Shown here piece by piece: positions 33,379-42,890 of a stretch of 64,000 nucleotides of DNA; within the stretch, counting starts at the first letter, position 1, and each line of letters starts with the position of its first letter. The DNA comes from Scandinavium sp036409475. GTDB taxonomy: Bacteria; Pseudomonadota; Gammaproteobacteria; Enterobacterales; Enterobacteriaceae. Both the position numbers and the translations under genes were made by a program. The stretch is taken from contig NZ_JAYRCK010000016.1 of the NCBI RefSeq assembly GCF_036409475.1, positions 1 to 64,000 on the forward strand, read 5' to 3'. The notes under the pieces were generated by a model. That model searched no databases and was not told the DNA's origin. It was given only the letters and a program-made list of their open reading frames with translations.

Positions 33379-33507
33379 TCGCCACGATTGAAAAGTTGCG
33401 TAAATAGCCAAAATTTAAGTATTTTCTCCTGTCCCGCTGTTGGCGAGAAGCCTACAGTGGGGGCAGAGAGACTCCCGCGTCGGGAGTGACGCATTTAAGG
33501 AATCAAG

Positions 33508-34119
33508 ATGAAGAAAATTGCCATCACCTGTGCCTTACTGACCAGTTTTGTTGCAAGCCACGTCTGGGCGGATGCGGCGAGCGATCTCAAAAGCCGTCTG
33601 GATAAAGTGAGCAGCTTCAATGCCAGCTTCACGCAAAAAGTCACCGATGGTAGCGGCAATGCGGTACAGGATGGGCAGGGCGACCTTTCCGTCAAACGTC
33701 CAAACCTGTTCAACTGGCACATGACCCAGCCAGATGAAAGCATCCTGGTGTCCGACGGTAAAACCCTGTGGTTCTATAACCCGTTTGTTGAGCAGGCCAC
33801 GGCGACCTGGCTGAAAGATGCGACCAGCAATACGCCGTTTATGCTGATTGCCCGCAACCAGTCCAGCGACTGGCAGCAATACAATATCAAGCAGAATGGC
33901 GATGATTTCGTGCTGACGCCGAAAGGCAGCAACGGCAACCTGAAGCAATTCACCATCAATGTGAGCCGCGATGGCACCATCCATCAGTTCAGCGCCATCG
34001 AACAGGACGATCAGCGCAGCAGTTACCAGCTGAAATCCCAGCAAAATGGCGCTGTAGAGGCATCTAAATTCACCTTTACTCCGCCGAAGGGAGTAACCGT
34101 GGACGATCAGCGTAAATAA
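33508..34119 (+). CDS. lolA: Outer-membrane lipoprotein carrier protein LolA
   Basis: This 203-residue periplasmic chaperone accepts mature lipoproteins from LolCDE and hands them to LolB. A Sec signal peptide (MKKIAITCALLTSFVASHVWA, cleaved before DAASDL) is followed by the incomplete beta-barrel domain. The mature part carries the conserved LKSRLDKVSSFNASFTQKV and FNWHMTQPDE segments. The gene lies 129 bp after ftsK and 9 bp before rarA, forming lolA-rarA. Confidence 0.97.
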   Translation: MKKIAITCALLTSFVASHVWADAASDLKSRLDKVSSFNASFTQKVTDGSGNAVQDGQGDLSVKRPNLFNWHMTQPDESILVSDGKTLWFYNPFVEQATATWLKDATSNTPFMLIARNQSSDWQQYNIKQNGDDFVLTPKGSNGNLKQFTINVSRDGTIHQFSAIEQDDQRSSYQLKSQQNGAVEASKFTFTPPKGVTVDDQRK

Positions 34120-34128
34120 GAGGCGTGC

Positions 34129-35472
34129 GTGAGCAATCTGTCGCTCGATTTTTCTGATAATGCGTTTCAACCTCTGGCCGCCCGTATGCGGCCAGAAAAT
34201 TTAGCGCAGTACATCGGCCAGCAGCATCTGCTGGCCCCGGGTAAACCGTTGCCACGGGCCATTGAAGCAGGCCATCTGCATTCAATGATCCTGTGGGGGC
34301 CGCCTGGAACAGGAAAAACGACGCTGGCAGAAGTGATTGCCCGTTATGCCAACGCTGATGTTGAGCGAATTTCCGCGGTAACATCAGGTGTCAAAGAGAT
34401 CCGCGAAGCTATCGAACGCGCCCGTCAGAATCGTAACGCCGGGCGGCGAACCATTTTGTTTGTTGACGAAGTTCACCGTTTCAATAAAAGCCAGCAGGAT
34501 GCGTTTCTTCCGCATATTGAAGACGGCACCATTACCTTTATCGGTGCGACCACCGAGAACCCTTCCTTCGAACTGAATTCGGCATTGTTGTCGCGTGCTC
34601 GCGTTTATTTACTGAAATCGCTGATCACTGAAGATATTGAAAAAGTGCTGACTCAGGCGATGACGGATAAGGCTCGTGGCTATGGTGACCAGGATATTGT
34701 GTTGCCTGATGACACGCGAAAAGCCATTGCTGAACTGGTTAACGGCGATGCCCGCCGGGCGTTAAACACGCTGGAAATGATGGCGGATATGGCTGAGCTG
34801 GACGGCGCGGGGAAGCGAGTCCTTAAGCCTGAACTGTTGACAGAAATTGCCGGGGAACGCAGCGCTCGCTTTGATAATAAAGGCGACCGTTTTTACGATC
34901 TGATTTCGGCATTGCATAAATCAGTACGTGGCAGTTCACCCGATGCAGCACTTTACTGGTATGCGCGCATCATCACGGCTGGCGGTGACCCGCTTTATGT
35001 CGCTCGCCGCTGTCTGGCTATTGCGTCAGAAGATGTGGGCAATGCCGATCCTCGTGCAATGCAGGTCGCCATCTCAGCGTGGGATTGTTTCACACGCGTG
35101 GGGCCAGCCGAAGGGGAACGCGCGATTGCACAGGCCATTGTTTATCTGGCTTGTGCGCCGAAAAGTAACGCTGTTTATACCGCTTTCAAAGCCGCAATGG
35201 CGGATGCCCGTGAACGCCCTGATTACGATGTGCCTGAGCATTTACGCAATGCGCCGACCAAACTCATGAAAGAGATGGGCTACGGCCAGGAATATCGTTA
35301 TGCGCATGACGAACCGAATGCGTACGCCGCCGGGGAAGTCTATTTTCCGCAAGAAATGTCGCAAACGCGCTATTATCAGCCGTCCTCTCGCGGCCTTGAA
35401 GGCAAGATTGGTGAAAAGCTCGCCTGGCTTGCCGAACAGGATCAAAATAGCCCCACAAAACGCTACCGCTAA
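34129..35472 (+). CDS. rarA: Replication-associated recombination protein A
   Basis: This 447-residue AAA+ ATPase (MgsA/WRNIP1 family) acts at stalled replication forks. Walker A is GPPGTGKTT (residues 57-65), Walker B TILFVDEVHRF (about 108-118), sensor 1 GATTENPSFE. The C-terminal tetramerisation domain is conserved (RYYQPSSRGLEGKI). The start is GTG, 9 bp after lolA, with gaggcgtgc upstream. Confidence 0.97.
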   Translation: MSNLSLDFSDNAFQPLAARMRPENLAQYIGQQHLLAPGKPLPRAIEAGHLHSMILWGPPGTGKTTLAEVIARYANADVERISAVTSGVKEIREAIERARQNRNAGRRTILFVDEVHRFNKSQQDAFLPHIEDGTITFIGATTENPSFELNSALLSRARVYLLKSLITEDIEKVLTQAMTDKARGYGDQDIVLPDDTRKAIAELVNGDARRALNTLEMMADMAELDGAGKRVLKPELLTEIAGERSARFDNKGDRFYDLISALHKSVRGSSPDAALYWYARIITAGGDPLYVARRCLAIASEDVGNADPRAMQVAISAWDCFTRVGPAEGERAIAQAIVYLACAPKSNAVYTAFKAAMADARERPDYDVPEHLRNAPTKLMKEMGYGQEYRYAHDEPNAYAAGEVYFPQEMSQTRYYQPSSRGLEGKIGEKLAWLAEQDQNSPTKRYR

Positions 35473-35561
35473 ACAAGGCGTTGCGGTAAGGTTGTCACTG
35501 TATCTCTATGACCGCAGGCTGCGGTCTTTCCTAATTTCAATTCGATAAGCACAGGATAAGC

Positions 35562-36854
35562 ATGCTCGATCCCAATCTGCTGCGTACCGAGCCAGACGCA
35601 GTCGCTGAAAAACTGGCACGCCGGGGCTTTAAGCTGGATGTAGATAAGCTGGTCGCTCTTGAAGAGCGTCGTAAAGTTCTGCAGGTAAACACTGAAAATC
35701 TGCAGGCCGAACGTAACTCGCGATCGAAATCCATTGGCCAGGCGAAAGCGCGCGGGGAAGATATCGAGCCGTTACGCCTGGAAGTGAACAAGCTGGGTGA
35801 AGAGCTTGATGCCGCGAAAGCCGAGCTCGATGAGTTGCAGGCTGAAATTCGCAACATCGCGCTGACCCTGCCAAACATCCCTGATGACTGTGTGCCTGAC
35901 GGCAAAGACGACAGCGAAAACCAGGAAGTCAGCCGCTGGGGCGAACCGCGTAAATTCGATTTCGAAGTCCGCGATCACGTGACCCTTGGTGAAATGGCGA
36001 AAGGCCTGGATTTTGCCGCTGCGGTTAAGCTGACCGGTTCTCGCTTCGTGGTGATGCAGGGACAAATCGCGCGCATGCACCGTGCCCTGAGCCAGTTCAT
36101 GCTGGATTTGCATACCGAACAGCACGGCTACATGGAAAACTATGTCCCGTACCTGGTCAATCAGGATACGCTGTATGGCACAGGCCAGCTGCCTAAATTT
36201 GGCGGTGATCTGTTCCACACTCGCCCGCTGGAAGAAGAAGCAGATGCCAGTAACTATGCCCTGATCCCAACGGCTGAAGTTCCGCTGACTAACCTCGTGC
36301 GTGACGTTATTCTGGATGAAGACTCTCTGCCGCTGAAAATGACCGCACATACCCCATGCTTCCGTTCCGAAGCGGGTTCTTACGGTCGTGACACTCGCGG
36401 TCTGATCCGTATGCACCAGTTCGACAAAGTTGAGATGGTGCAGATAGTGCGCCCGGAAGACTCCATGGACGCACTGGAAGAAATGACCGGTCACGCGGAG
36501 AAAGTGCTGCAGTTGCTGGGTCTGCCATACCGTAAAGTTTTGCTGTGCAGCGGTGATATCGGTTTTGGCGCGCGTAAAACCTATGACCTCGAAGTCTGGT
36601 TGCCGGCGCAAGACACCTACCGTGAAATCTCTTCTATTTCCAACTGCTGGGATTTCCAGGCTCGCCGAATGCAAGCGCGTTGCCGCAGTAAAGCAGACAA
36701 GAAAACCCGCCTGGTTCATACCCTGAACGGTTCTGGTCTGGCTGTCGGCCGTACTCTGGTTGCGGTGCTGGAAAACTATCAGCAAGCTGACGGCCGTATT
36801 GAAGTGCCGGAAGTGCTGCGTCCTTACATGAACGGTCTCGAGTTTATCGGCTGA
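35562..36854 (+). CDS. serS: Seryl-tRNA synthetase
   Basis: This 430-residue class II aminoacyl-tRNA synthetase has an N-terminal long antiparallel coiled coil (about residues 25-105) that contacts the tRNA-Ser variable arm, then the catalytic domain. Motif 2 is near FRSEAGSYGRDTRGLIRMHQF, and motif 3 is near NGSGLAVGRTLVAVLEN. It also charges tRNA-Sec. It is followed by a strong terminator. It is complete and matches E. coli SerS in length. Confidence 0.98.
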   Translation: MLDPNLLRTEPDAVAEKLARRGFKLDVDKLVALEERRKVLQVNTENLQAERNSRSKSIGQAKARGEDIEPLRLEVNKLGEELDAAKAELDELQAEIRNIALTLPNIPDDCVPDGKDDSENQEVSRWGEPRKFDFEVRDHVTLGEMAKGLDFAAAVKLTGSRFVVMQGQIARMHRALSQFMLDLHTEQHGYMENYVPYLVNQDTLYGTGQLPKFGGDLFHTRPLEEEADASNYALIPTAEVPLTNLVRDVILDEDSLPLKMTAHTPCFRSEAGSYGRDTRGLIRMHQFDKVEMVQIVRPEDSMDALEEMTGHAEKVLQLLGLPYRKVLLCSGDIGFGARKTYDLEVWLPAQDTYREISSISNCWDFQARRMQARCRSKADKKTRLVHTLNGSGLAVGRTLVAVLENYQQADGRIEVPEVLRPYMNGLEFIG

Positions 36855-36873
36855 TCCTGTTAAGCATTTCCTT

Positions 36874-36902
36874 CAAAAAAGCGCCTTCGGGCGCTTTTTT
36901 TA
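36874..36902 (+). terminator. Rho-independent terminator of serS
   Basis: aaaaaagcgcc-ttcg-ggcgcttttttt is a stem with a UUCG-type loop and a T run, 20 bp after the serS stop. Confidence 0.9.
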
Positions 36903-36910
36903 TGCCTGTC

Positions 36911-36924
36911 TTGATACTGAACAA
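36911..36924 (+). promoter_or_regulatory. FNR-like site upstream of dmsA
   Basis: TTGATACTGAACAA matches TTGAT-N4-ATCAA at 9 of 10 positions and closely resembles the FNR site described for the E. coli dmsA promoter. It lies about 134 bp before the dmsA ATG, suiting anaerobic activation. Confidence 0.7.
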
Positions 36925-37057
36925 TAACCCTTCGGTCGAAAACAGGGATACTCCTTCCGAATTATAAGCAGCATAAAACTCTAAAAAAGGCTGATTTCGT
37001 TATGTAAATTACTATATAACGAATGATTCATTTCAATGAGCAATGAAGTGAGTATCC

Positions 37058-39502
37058 ATGAAAATTAAAACCCCCGACGTTTTGCTGAGCGCAGAAGTCA
37101 GTCGCCGAGGTTTGATGAAGACCTCTGCAATCGGTGGGCTGGCCATGGCCAGCAGCGCCTTCACATTACCCTTTACCCGAATTGCTAATGCGGCTGAAGC
37201 TATCGCCCCCGCAGGTGTTGCAGAGAAAGTTATCTGGAGCGCCTGTACGGTCAACTGTGGTAGCCGTTGCCCGCTGCGTATGCACGTCGTGGACGGTGAA
37301 ATCAAATACGTCGAAACGGACAACACCGGTGACGACAACTTTGATGGTTTGCATCAGGTTCGCGCCTGTTTGCGTGGGCGTTCTATGCGCCGCCGCGTCT
37401 ACAACCCGGATCGCCTGAAATACCCGATGAAGCGTGTAGGTAAGCGTGGGGAAGGTAAATTCGAGCGCATCAGTTGGGAAGAGGCGTATGACACCATTGC
37501 CAACAACATGCAGCGCCTGATTAAAGATTACGGCAACGAATCCATCTACCTGAACTATGGTACCGGCACCCTTGGCGGCACCATGACCCGTTCCTGGCCA
37601 CCAGGAAAAACGCTGATTGCACGCCTGATGAACTGCTGTGGCGGCTATCTGAACCATTACGGTGACTACTCTACCGCGCAGATTGCGATGGGCCTGAACT
37701 ACACCTACGGCGGTTGGGCCGACGGTAACAGTCCGTCAGATATCGAAAACAGTAAGCTTGTGGTGCTGTTTGGTAACAACCCAGGCGAAACACGTATGAG
37801 CGGCGGCGGGGTAACTTACTACCTCGAGCAGGCGCGTGAGAAATCTAATGCCCGAATGATCATCATCGATCCACGCTACACCGACACCGGTGCAGGTCGT
37901 GAAGATGAGTGGATCCCCATTCGCCCGGGTACTGATGCAGCGCTGATCTCTGCGCTGGCGTGGGTGATGATTAACGAAAATCTCGTTGACCAGCCATTCC
38001 TCGATAAGTACTGCGTTGGCTACGACGAGAAAACCCTGCCTGCAGGTGCGCCGGCCAACGGTCACTATAAGGCTTATATTCTGGGCCAGGGCAATGATGG
38101 CATTGCTAAAACGCCAGAATGGGCTTCCGCGATCACCGGCATTCCTGTCACGCGTATTGTTCAGCTTGCTCGTGAAATCGGCACCGCCAAACCGGCCTTT
38201 ATCAGCCAGGGTTGGGGGCCGCAGCGTCATGCGAACGGCGAACTGGTTTCCCGCGCGATTGCGATGCTCTCAATCCTCACCGGTAACGTTGGCATCAATG
38301 GCGGTAACTCAGGGGCTCGTGAAGGCTCTTACGATTTGCCGTTTGAACGTATGCCGACTCTGGATAACCCCGTTCAGACCAGCATCTCCATGTTTATGTG
38401 GACAGATGCGATTGAACGCGGCACAGAAATGACCGCGCTGCGCGATGGTGTACAGGGCAAAGACAAGCTTGATGTGCCGATTAAGATGGTCTGGAACTAT
38501 GCGGGTAACTGCATTATTAACCAGCACTCCGATATCAACCGGACACACGACATCCTGCAGGATGACAAGAAGTGCGAGCTTATTGTCGTGGTGGATTGCC
38601 ACATGACTTCTTCTGCGAAATATGCCGATATCCTTCTGCCGGACTGCACGGCTTCCGAGCAGATGGACTTCGCGCTGGATGCTTCGTGCGGCAACATGTC
38701 TTACGTGATTTTTGCCGATCAGGTGATTAAACCGCGCTTCGAATGCAAAACCATCTATGAGATGACCACTGAGCTGGCGAAACGCATGGGCGTGGAGCAG
38801 AAGTTTACTGAGGGCCGTTCTCAGGAAGAGTGGATGCGCCACCTGTATGAGCAGTCTCGTCAGGCTATCCCGGACCTGCCTTCCTTCGACGAATTCCGTC
38901 AGCAAGGCATGTTCAAACAGCGTGACCCTGAAGGGCATCACGTGGCTTATAAAGCGTTCCGTGAAAACCCGGCGGCTAACCCATTAACAACGCCATCAGG
39001 GAAAATCGAGATTTACTCTGCTGAGCTGGCCAAAATTGCGGCTACCTGGGAGCTGGCGCAGGGCGATGTTATCGATCCACTGCCCATTTACGATCCTGGT
39101 TTCGAAAACTATAACGACCCGTTGACCAAACAGTATCCGTTGCAGCTAACCGGTTTCCACTACAAGGCGCGCGCGCACTCCACCTACGGCAACGTTGATG
39201 TGCTCAAAGCTTCCTGCCGTCAGGAAATGTGGATTAACCCAATGGACGCGAAACAGCGTGGCATCAGCAATGGCGACCGCGTGAAAATTTTCAACGGCCG
39301 TGGTGAAGTGCACATTGAAGCGAAAGTCACTCCGCGCATGATGCCGGGTGTTGTGGCTTTAGGCGAGGGGGCCTGGTATGCGCCGGATGCGAAAGGTGTC
39401 GATCAAGCCGGTTGTATCAACGTGCTGACGACACAGCGCCCATCGCCGTTAGCGAAGGGCAACCCGTCGCACACTAACCTCGTCCAGGTCGAAAAAGCGT
39501 AA
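37058..39502 (+). CDS. dmsA: Dimethyl sulfoxide reductase catalytic subunit A
   Basis: This 814-residue molybdopterin (bis-MGD) enzyme reduces DMSO and other S- and N-oxides during anaerobic respiration. A twin-arginine signal (SRRGLMK, residues 15-21) ends near AAEA. A [4Fe-4S]-type motif C63-x3-C67-x3-C71 with a later cysteine in RACLRG precedes the molybdopterin oxidoreductase domain, and a C-terminal molydopterin-dinucleotide-binding domain closes the protein. It forms a complex with DmsB and DmsC at the membrane. First gene of dmsABC; 10 bp before dmsB. Confidence 0.97.
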   Translation: MKIKTPDVLLSAEVSRRGLMKTSAIGGLAMASSAFTLPFTRIANAAEAIAPAGVAEKVIWSACTVNCGSRCPLRMHVVDGEIKYVETDNTGDDNFDGLHQVRACLRGRSMRRRVYNPDRLKYPMKRVGKRGEGKFERISWEEAYDTIANNMQRLIKDYGNESIYLNYGTGTLGGTMTRSWPPGKTLIARLMNCCGGYLNHYGDYSTAQIAMGLNYTYGGWADGNSPSDIENSKLVVLFGNNPGETRMSGGGVTYYLEQAREKSNARMIIIDPRYTDTGAGREDEWIPIRPGTDAALISALAWVMINENLVDQPFLDKYCVGYDEKTLPAGAPANGHYKAYILGQGNDGIAKTPEWASAITGIPVTRIVQLAREIGTAKPAFISQGWGPQRHANGELVSRAIAMLSILTGNVGINGGNSGAREGSYDLPFERMPTLDNPVQTSISMFMWTDAIERGTEMTALRDGVQGKDKLDVPIKMVWNYAGNCIINQHSDINRTHDILQDDKKCELIVVVDCHMTSSAKYADILLPDCTASEQMDFALDASCGNMSYVIFADQVIKPRFECKTIYEMTTELAKRMGVEQKFTEGRSQEEWMRHLYEQSRQAIPDLPSFDEFRQQGMFKQRDPEGHHVAYKAFRENPAANPLTTPSGKIEIYSAELAKIAATWELAQGDVIDPLPIYDPGFENYNDPLTKQYPLQLTGFHYKARAHSTYGNVDVLKASCRQEMWINPMDAKQRGISNGDRVKIFNGRGEVHIEAKVTPRMMPGVVALGEGAWYAPDAKGVDQAGCINVLTTQRPSPLAKGNPSHTNLVQVEKA

Positions 39503-39512
39503 GGAGTAACCG

Positions 39513-40130
39513 ATGACCACTCAGTATGGATTTTTTATTGATTCCAGTCGCTGCACCGGTTGCAAAACCTGCGAGCTGGCTTGTAAAGACTACAAAAACC
39601 TGACGCCAGATGTCAGTTTCCGCCGTATTTACGAATATGCCGGTGGCGACTGGCAGGAAGACAATGGCACCTGGCATCAAAACGTTTTTGCCTATTACCT
39701 TTCCATCGCCTGTAACCATTGCGAAGATCCGGCCTGTACCAAGGTCTGCCCGAGCGGTGCGATGCATAAGCGCGAAGATGGTTTCGTGGTGGTGAATGAA
39801 GATGTCTGCATCGGCTGCCGCTACTGCCATATGGCGTGTCCGTACGGTGCGCCGCAGTATAACGAAGCCAAAGGTCACATGACCAAGTGCGACGGGTGCC
39901 ATGAGCGCGTAGCAGACGGCAAAAAACCGATTTGCGTTGAGTCTTGCCCGCTGCGTGCTCTGGACTTCGGCCCAATTGAAGAGCTGCGTAAAAAGCATGG
40001 TCAGCTAGCGGCGGTCGCACCGCTGCCGTCTGCGCATTTCACCAAGCCAAGTATCGTAATCAAACCAAACGCCAACAGCCGCCCGACGGGAGATACCACC
40101 GGCTACCTGGCAAACCCGAAGGAGGTTTAA
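39513..40130 (+). CDS. dmsB: DMSO reductase iron-sulfur subunit B
   Basis: This 205-residue electron-transfer subunit has four ferredoxin-like cysteine groups for four [4Fe-4S] clusters: CTGCKTCELAC, CNHCEDPACTKVCP, CIGCRYCHMACP and CDGCHERV...CVESCP. It passes electrons from DmsC quinol oxidation to DmsA and is carried along by the DmsA Tat signal. An aaggag site precedes the ATG. One base separates its stop from the dmsC ATG. Confidence 0.97.
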   Translation: MTTQYGFFIDSSRCTGCKTCELACKDYKNLTPDVSFRRIYEYAGGDWQEDNGTWHQNVFAYYLSIACNHCEDPACTKVCPSGAMHKREDGFVVVNEDVCIGCRYCHMACPYGAPQYNEAKGHMTKCDGCHERVADGKKPICVESCPLRALDFGPIEELRKKHGQLAAVAPLPSAHFTKPSIVIKPNANSRPTGDTTGYLANPKEV

Positions 40131-40131
40131 G

Positions 40132-40995
40132 ATGGGAAGTGGATGGCATGAATGGCCGCTGATGATCTTCACGGTCCTCGGGCAGTGCGTGGCTGGCGGT
40201 TTTATTGTTCTGGCGCTGGCGCTGATCAAAGGTGGGCTCTCTCGCGAGCAGCAGCGTCTGGTGGTGCTGACTATGTTTGGTCTGTGGGTGTTGATGGGGC
40301 TTGGCTTTATCGCTTCTATTCTGCACCTTGGCTCACCACTGCGCGCGTTTAACTCCCTGAACCGCATCGGTGCCTCTTCGCTGAGTAATGAGATTGCCAG
40401 TGGCTCCGTGTTCTTTGCGGTGGGCGGCATTGGCTGGTTGCTGGCTGTTATCAACAAGCTGCCTCAGGCGCTGCGTAACGTCTGGCTGGTGCTGACGATG
40501 GTGCTGGGCGTGGTGTTCGTATGGATGATGGTACGCGTGTATAACACCATCGATACCGTACCGACCTGGTACAGCGTCTGGACACCGATGAGCTTCTTCC
40601 TGACCCTCTTTATTGGCGGGCCGCTGCTGGGCTATCTGCTGCTGCGTGTTGCCGGGGTTGAAGGTTGGGCGATGCGTCTGCTCCCGGCTATCTCGCTGGC
40701 AGGGCTGTTGGTCAGCGCTATTGTGGTGGTGATGCAGGGCAGCGAGCTGGCGACCATTCACAGCTCGATTCAACAGGCTTCGGCTTTAGTACCCGCTTAT
40801 GGCTCGCTGATGGCCTGGCGTCTGGCCATTCTCGCGCTGGCGCTGGTGTGCTGGATTGCGCCGCAGGTGAAAGGGCGTATACCAGCGGTACCGCTGCTGA
40901 GCCTGGCCTTTGTGCTGGTCGTGGTCGGTGAGTTGATTGGTCGCGGTGTGTTCTACGGTCTGCATATGACGGTGGGCATGGCTGTCGCCAGTTAA
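40132..40995 (+). CDS. dmsC: DMSO reductase membrane anchor subunit C
   Basis: This 287-residue integral membrane protein has eight predicted helices. It anchors DmsAB and oxidises menaquinol. The N terminus MGSGWHEWPLMIFTVLGQ and the histidine-containing first helix (SILHLGSPLRAFNSL) are typical of the NrfD/DmsC family. It is followed by a GC-rich hairpin with an A/T tail. Last gene of the dms operon. Confidence 0.96.
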   Translation: MGSGWHEWPLMIFTVLGQCVAGGFIVLALALIKGGLSREQQRLVVLTMFGLWVLMGLGFIASILHLGSPLRAFNSLNRIGASSLSNEIASGSVFFAVGGIGWLLAVINKLPQALRNVWLVLTMVLGVVFVWMMVRVYNTIDTVPTWYSVWTPMSFFLTLFIGGPLLGYLLLRVAGVEGWAMRLLPAISLAGLLVSAIVVVMQGSELATIHSSIQQASALVPAYGSLMAWRLAILALALVCWIAPQVKGRIPAVPLLSLAFVLVVVGELIGRGVFYGLHMTVGMAVAS

Positions 40996-41002
40996 TGCCA
41001 TT

Positions 41003-41040
41003 TATTGCGCCGGGCTGTAATGGCCCGGTGCAATAAAAAA
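41003..41040 (+). terminator. Terminator of dmsABC
   Basis: ttgcgccgggc-tgtaat-ggcccggtgcaa followed by taaaaaa is a long near-perfect stem 9 bp after dmsC. The tail is A-rich rather than T-rich, so efficiency is uncertain. Confidence 0.6.
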
Positions 41041-41270
41041 TGCTTTCTTTCCATGAAATTTTTCAACTGAAAATAAGTCGCTGTTTTTCTCCTTTCTTAA
41101 TAAAAACAATGGAATAATTTAAAAATAAATTCCATTGCCGCTGCGCTAAATAAAAAACTTCTATTGTTCCTCTGAAAGCCGCGTCAGTACTGGCTTCGCG
41201 CCGATTGACTTTGCCGCAAAGGGTGGCATGATGCGCTCGAATTCTGATCATCCTCACGGTTTTTTTACTC

Positions 41271-42419
41271 ATGTCCACGTACTCCCGCCCAGTGCTTTTA
41301 TTGCTCTGTGGCTTACTTTTGCTGACTCTGGCTATCGCGGTGCTTAATACGCTGGTGCCATTGTGGCTGGCTCACGATCATCTGCCCACCTGGCAAGTCG
41401 GGATGGTGAGTTCATCCTATTTCACCGGCAACCTGGTTGGCACGCTACTTTGTGGACGCTTGATTAAGCGCTTTGGTTTCAATCGCAGCTATTATGTCGC
41501 CTCACTGATCTTTGCTCTGGGATGCGTAGGGCTTGGCTTCAGCATCGGCTTTGTCAGTTGGATGGGCTGGCGATTCCTGGCTGGCATCGGCTGCGCCATG
41601 ATTTGGGTGGTGGTGGAAAGTGCACTGATGTGCAGCGGCACGTCCCGCAATCGTGGGCGTCTGCTGGCGGCTTACATGATGGTCTATTACGTGGGGACCG
41701 TGCTGGGGCAGTTGATGGTCAGTAAATTGCCGACCGACCTGATGAGCGTCCTGCCTTGGGTCACAGGCATGGTGCTGGCAGCGATCTTGCCACTGCTGTT
41801 TACCCGAATCATGAACAACCAAAGCGAGCATGAGGCACCCACGCAGGTCTGGCCGATGCTGAAACTTCGCCAGGCACGTCTGGGCGTGAACGGTTGCATT
41901 GTTTCCGGTATTGCTCTCGGCTCATTGTACGGCCTGATGCCACTGTGGCTGAACCATCAGGGTTACAGCGATTCAGGCATTGGCTTCTGGATGGCGGTGA
42001 TGGTGAGCGCGGGGATCGTGGGGCAGTGGCCGATTGGTCGCCTGGCCGATCGCTATGGCCGTTTGTTGGTACTGCGAGTACAGGTGTTCGTTGTCATTCT
42101 GGGCAGCCTTGCGATGCTGAGCGGCGCGGCAATGGCACCGACTTTGTTTATCCTTGGTGCCGCGGGTTTCACACTGTATCCGGTAGCCATGGCCTGGGCG
42201 TGTGAAAAAGTTGAACATCACCAGTTGGTCGCGATGAATCAGGCGTTGCTGTTGAGCTATACGATTGGCAGCCTGCTGGGCCCAACGTTCACCTCGATGC
42301 TGATGCAAAACTTCTCTGATAATTTGCTGTTCGTGATGATTGCCAGCGTCGCCTTTATCTATCTGTTGATGCTGCTGCGCAAAGCCGGGCATCACCCGAC
42401 GCCAGTGGCACACGCCTGA
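41271..42419 (+). CDS. ycaD: MFS transporter YcaD
   Basis: This 382-residue major facilitator protein has twelve predicted helices. It matches E. coli YcaD in length and sequence (for example GRLIKRFGFNRSYY at the cytoplasmic loop 2-3 and GRLADRYGRLLVL at loop 8-9). The substrate is unknown. In E. coli ycaD is followed by ycaM; here it is followed, convergently, by a PTS operon. The ribosome binding site is weak. Confidence 0.93.
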   Translation: MSTYSRPVLLLLCGLLLLTLAIAVLNTLVPLWLAHDHLPTWQVGMVSSSYFTGNLVGTLLCGRLIKRFGFNRSYYVASLIFALGCVGLGFSIGFVSWMGWRFLAGIGCAMIWVVVESALMCSGTSRNRGRLLAAYMMVYYVGTVLGQLMVSKLPTDLMSVLPWVTGMVLAAILPLLFTRIMNNQSEHEAPTQVWPMLKLRQARLGVNGCIVSGIALGSLYGLMPLWLNHQGYSDSGIGFWMAVMVSAGIVGQWPIGRLADRYGRLLVLRVQVFVVILGSLAMLSGAAMAPTLFILGAAGFTLYPVAMAWACEKVEHHQLVAMNQALLLSYTIGSLLGPTFTSMLMQNFSDNLLFVMIASVAFIYLLMLLRKAGHHPTPVAHA

Positions 42420-42426
42420 CGGCATA

Positions 42427-42450
42427 TCCGGCCTGAATATCCAGGCCGGA
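42427..42450. terminator. Hairpin between convergent ycaD and the PTS operon
   Basis: tccggcctg-aatatc-caggccgga followed by cgtttt is a perfect 9-bp stem placed between two convergent stops, so it can serve both. Confidence 0.65.
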
Positions 42451-42458
42451 CGTTTTCC

Positions 42459-42890
42459 CTAATGAATGGCGTGCAGCAATGCTGTTTCGTTATCGGTTGC
42501 CAGAAGCTCCTCCAGTCGGTTTTCCTCATCCAGCCACTGTGTCAGTTGTTGAATTTTTGCCAGATGATCGCTGCCACTGCCTGCAGCCAGGACGATCAGC
42601 AAGCCTACGGCATCGTGGCCCTCAAAGAGCACGTTATCGCGAATGCGTAGCAGTGAAAGATGTGTTTCCTGACTCAGCACGCCTTGTTCGGGCCGGGCAT
42701 GCGGCATTGCAAATCCTGATGTGAGGATATACCAGGGGCCGCTTTTTTCCGTTTCCGCAATGATAGCCTCTGCATACTCCTGACTGACAAGACATTGCTC
42801 CTCAAGAGGCTTACAGGCCAGGCGCACAGCCCGCTGCCAGCTCGAACAGCGCTGAACAAATTGTACGGCGCTAAAGGCAAATATTGGCAT
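42459..42890 (-). CDS. PTS sugar transporter subunit IIA (mannitol/fructose superfamily)
   Basis: This 143-residue cytoplasmic phosphocarrier accepts phosphate from HPr and gives it to IIB. The phospho-accepting histidine is H64 in FAMPHARPEQG, the motif of PTS_EIIA_2 as in UlaC. Its ATG directly follows the stop of the transketolase C gene (TGAATG), showing tight coupling. It is the last gene of the IIB-IIC-transketolase-IIA operon. The transported sugar is not known. Confidence 0.88.
   Translation of the reverse strand: MPIFAFSAVQFVQRCSSWQRAVRLACKPLEEQCLVSQEYAEAIIAETEKSGPWYILTSGFAMPHARPEQGVLSQETHLSLLRIRDNVLFEGHDAVGLLIVLAAGSGSDHLAKIQQLTQWLDEENRLEELLATDNETALLHAIH

Noticed and set aside
35772..36785. 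337-codon open frame opposite serS
   Set aside because: Antisense shadow of serS with no recognisable domain.
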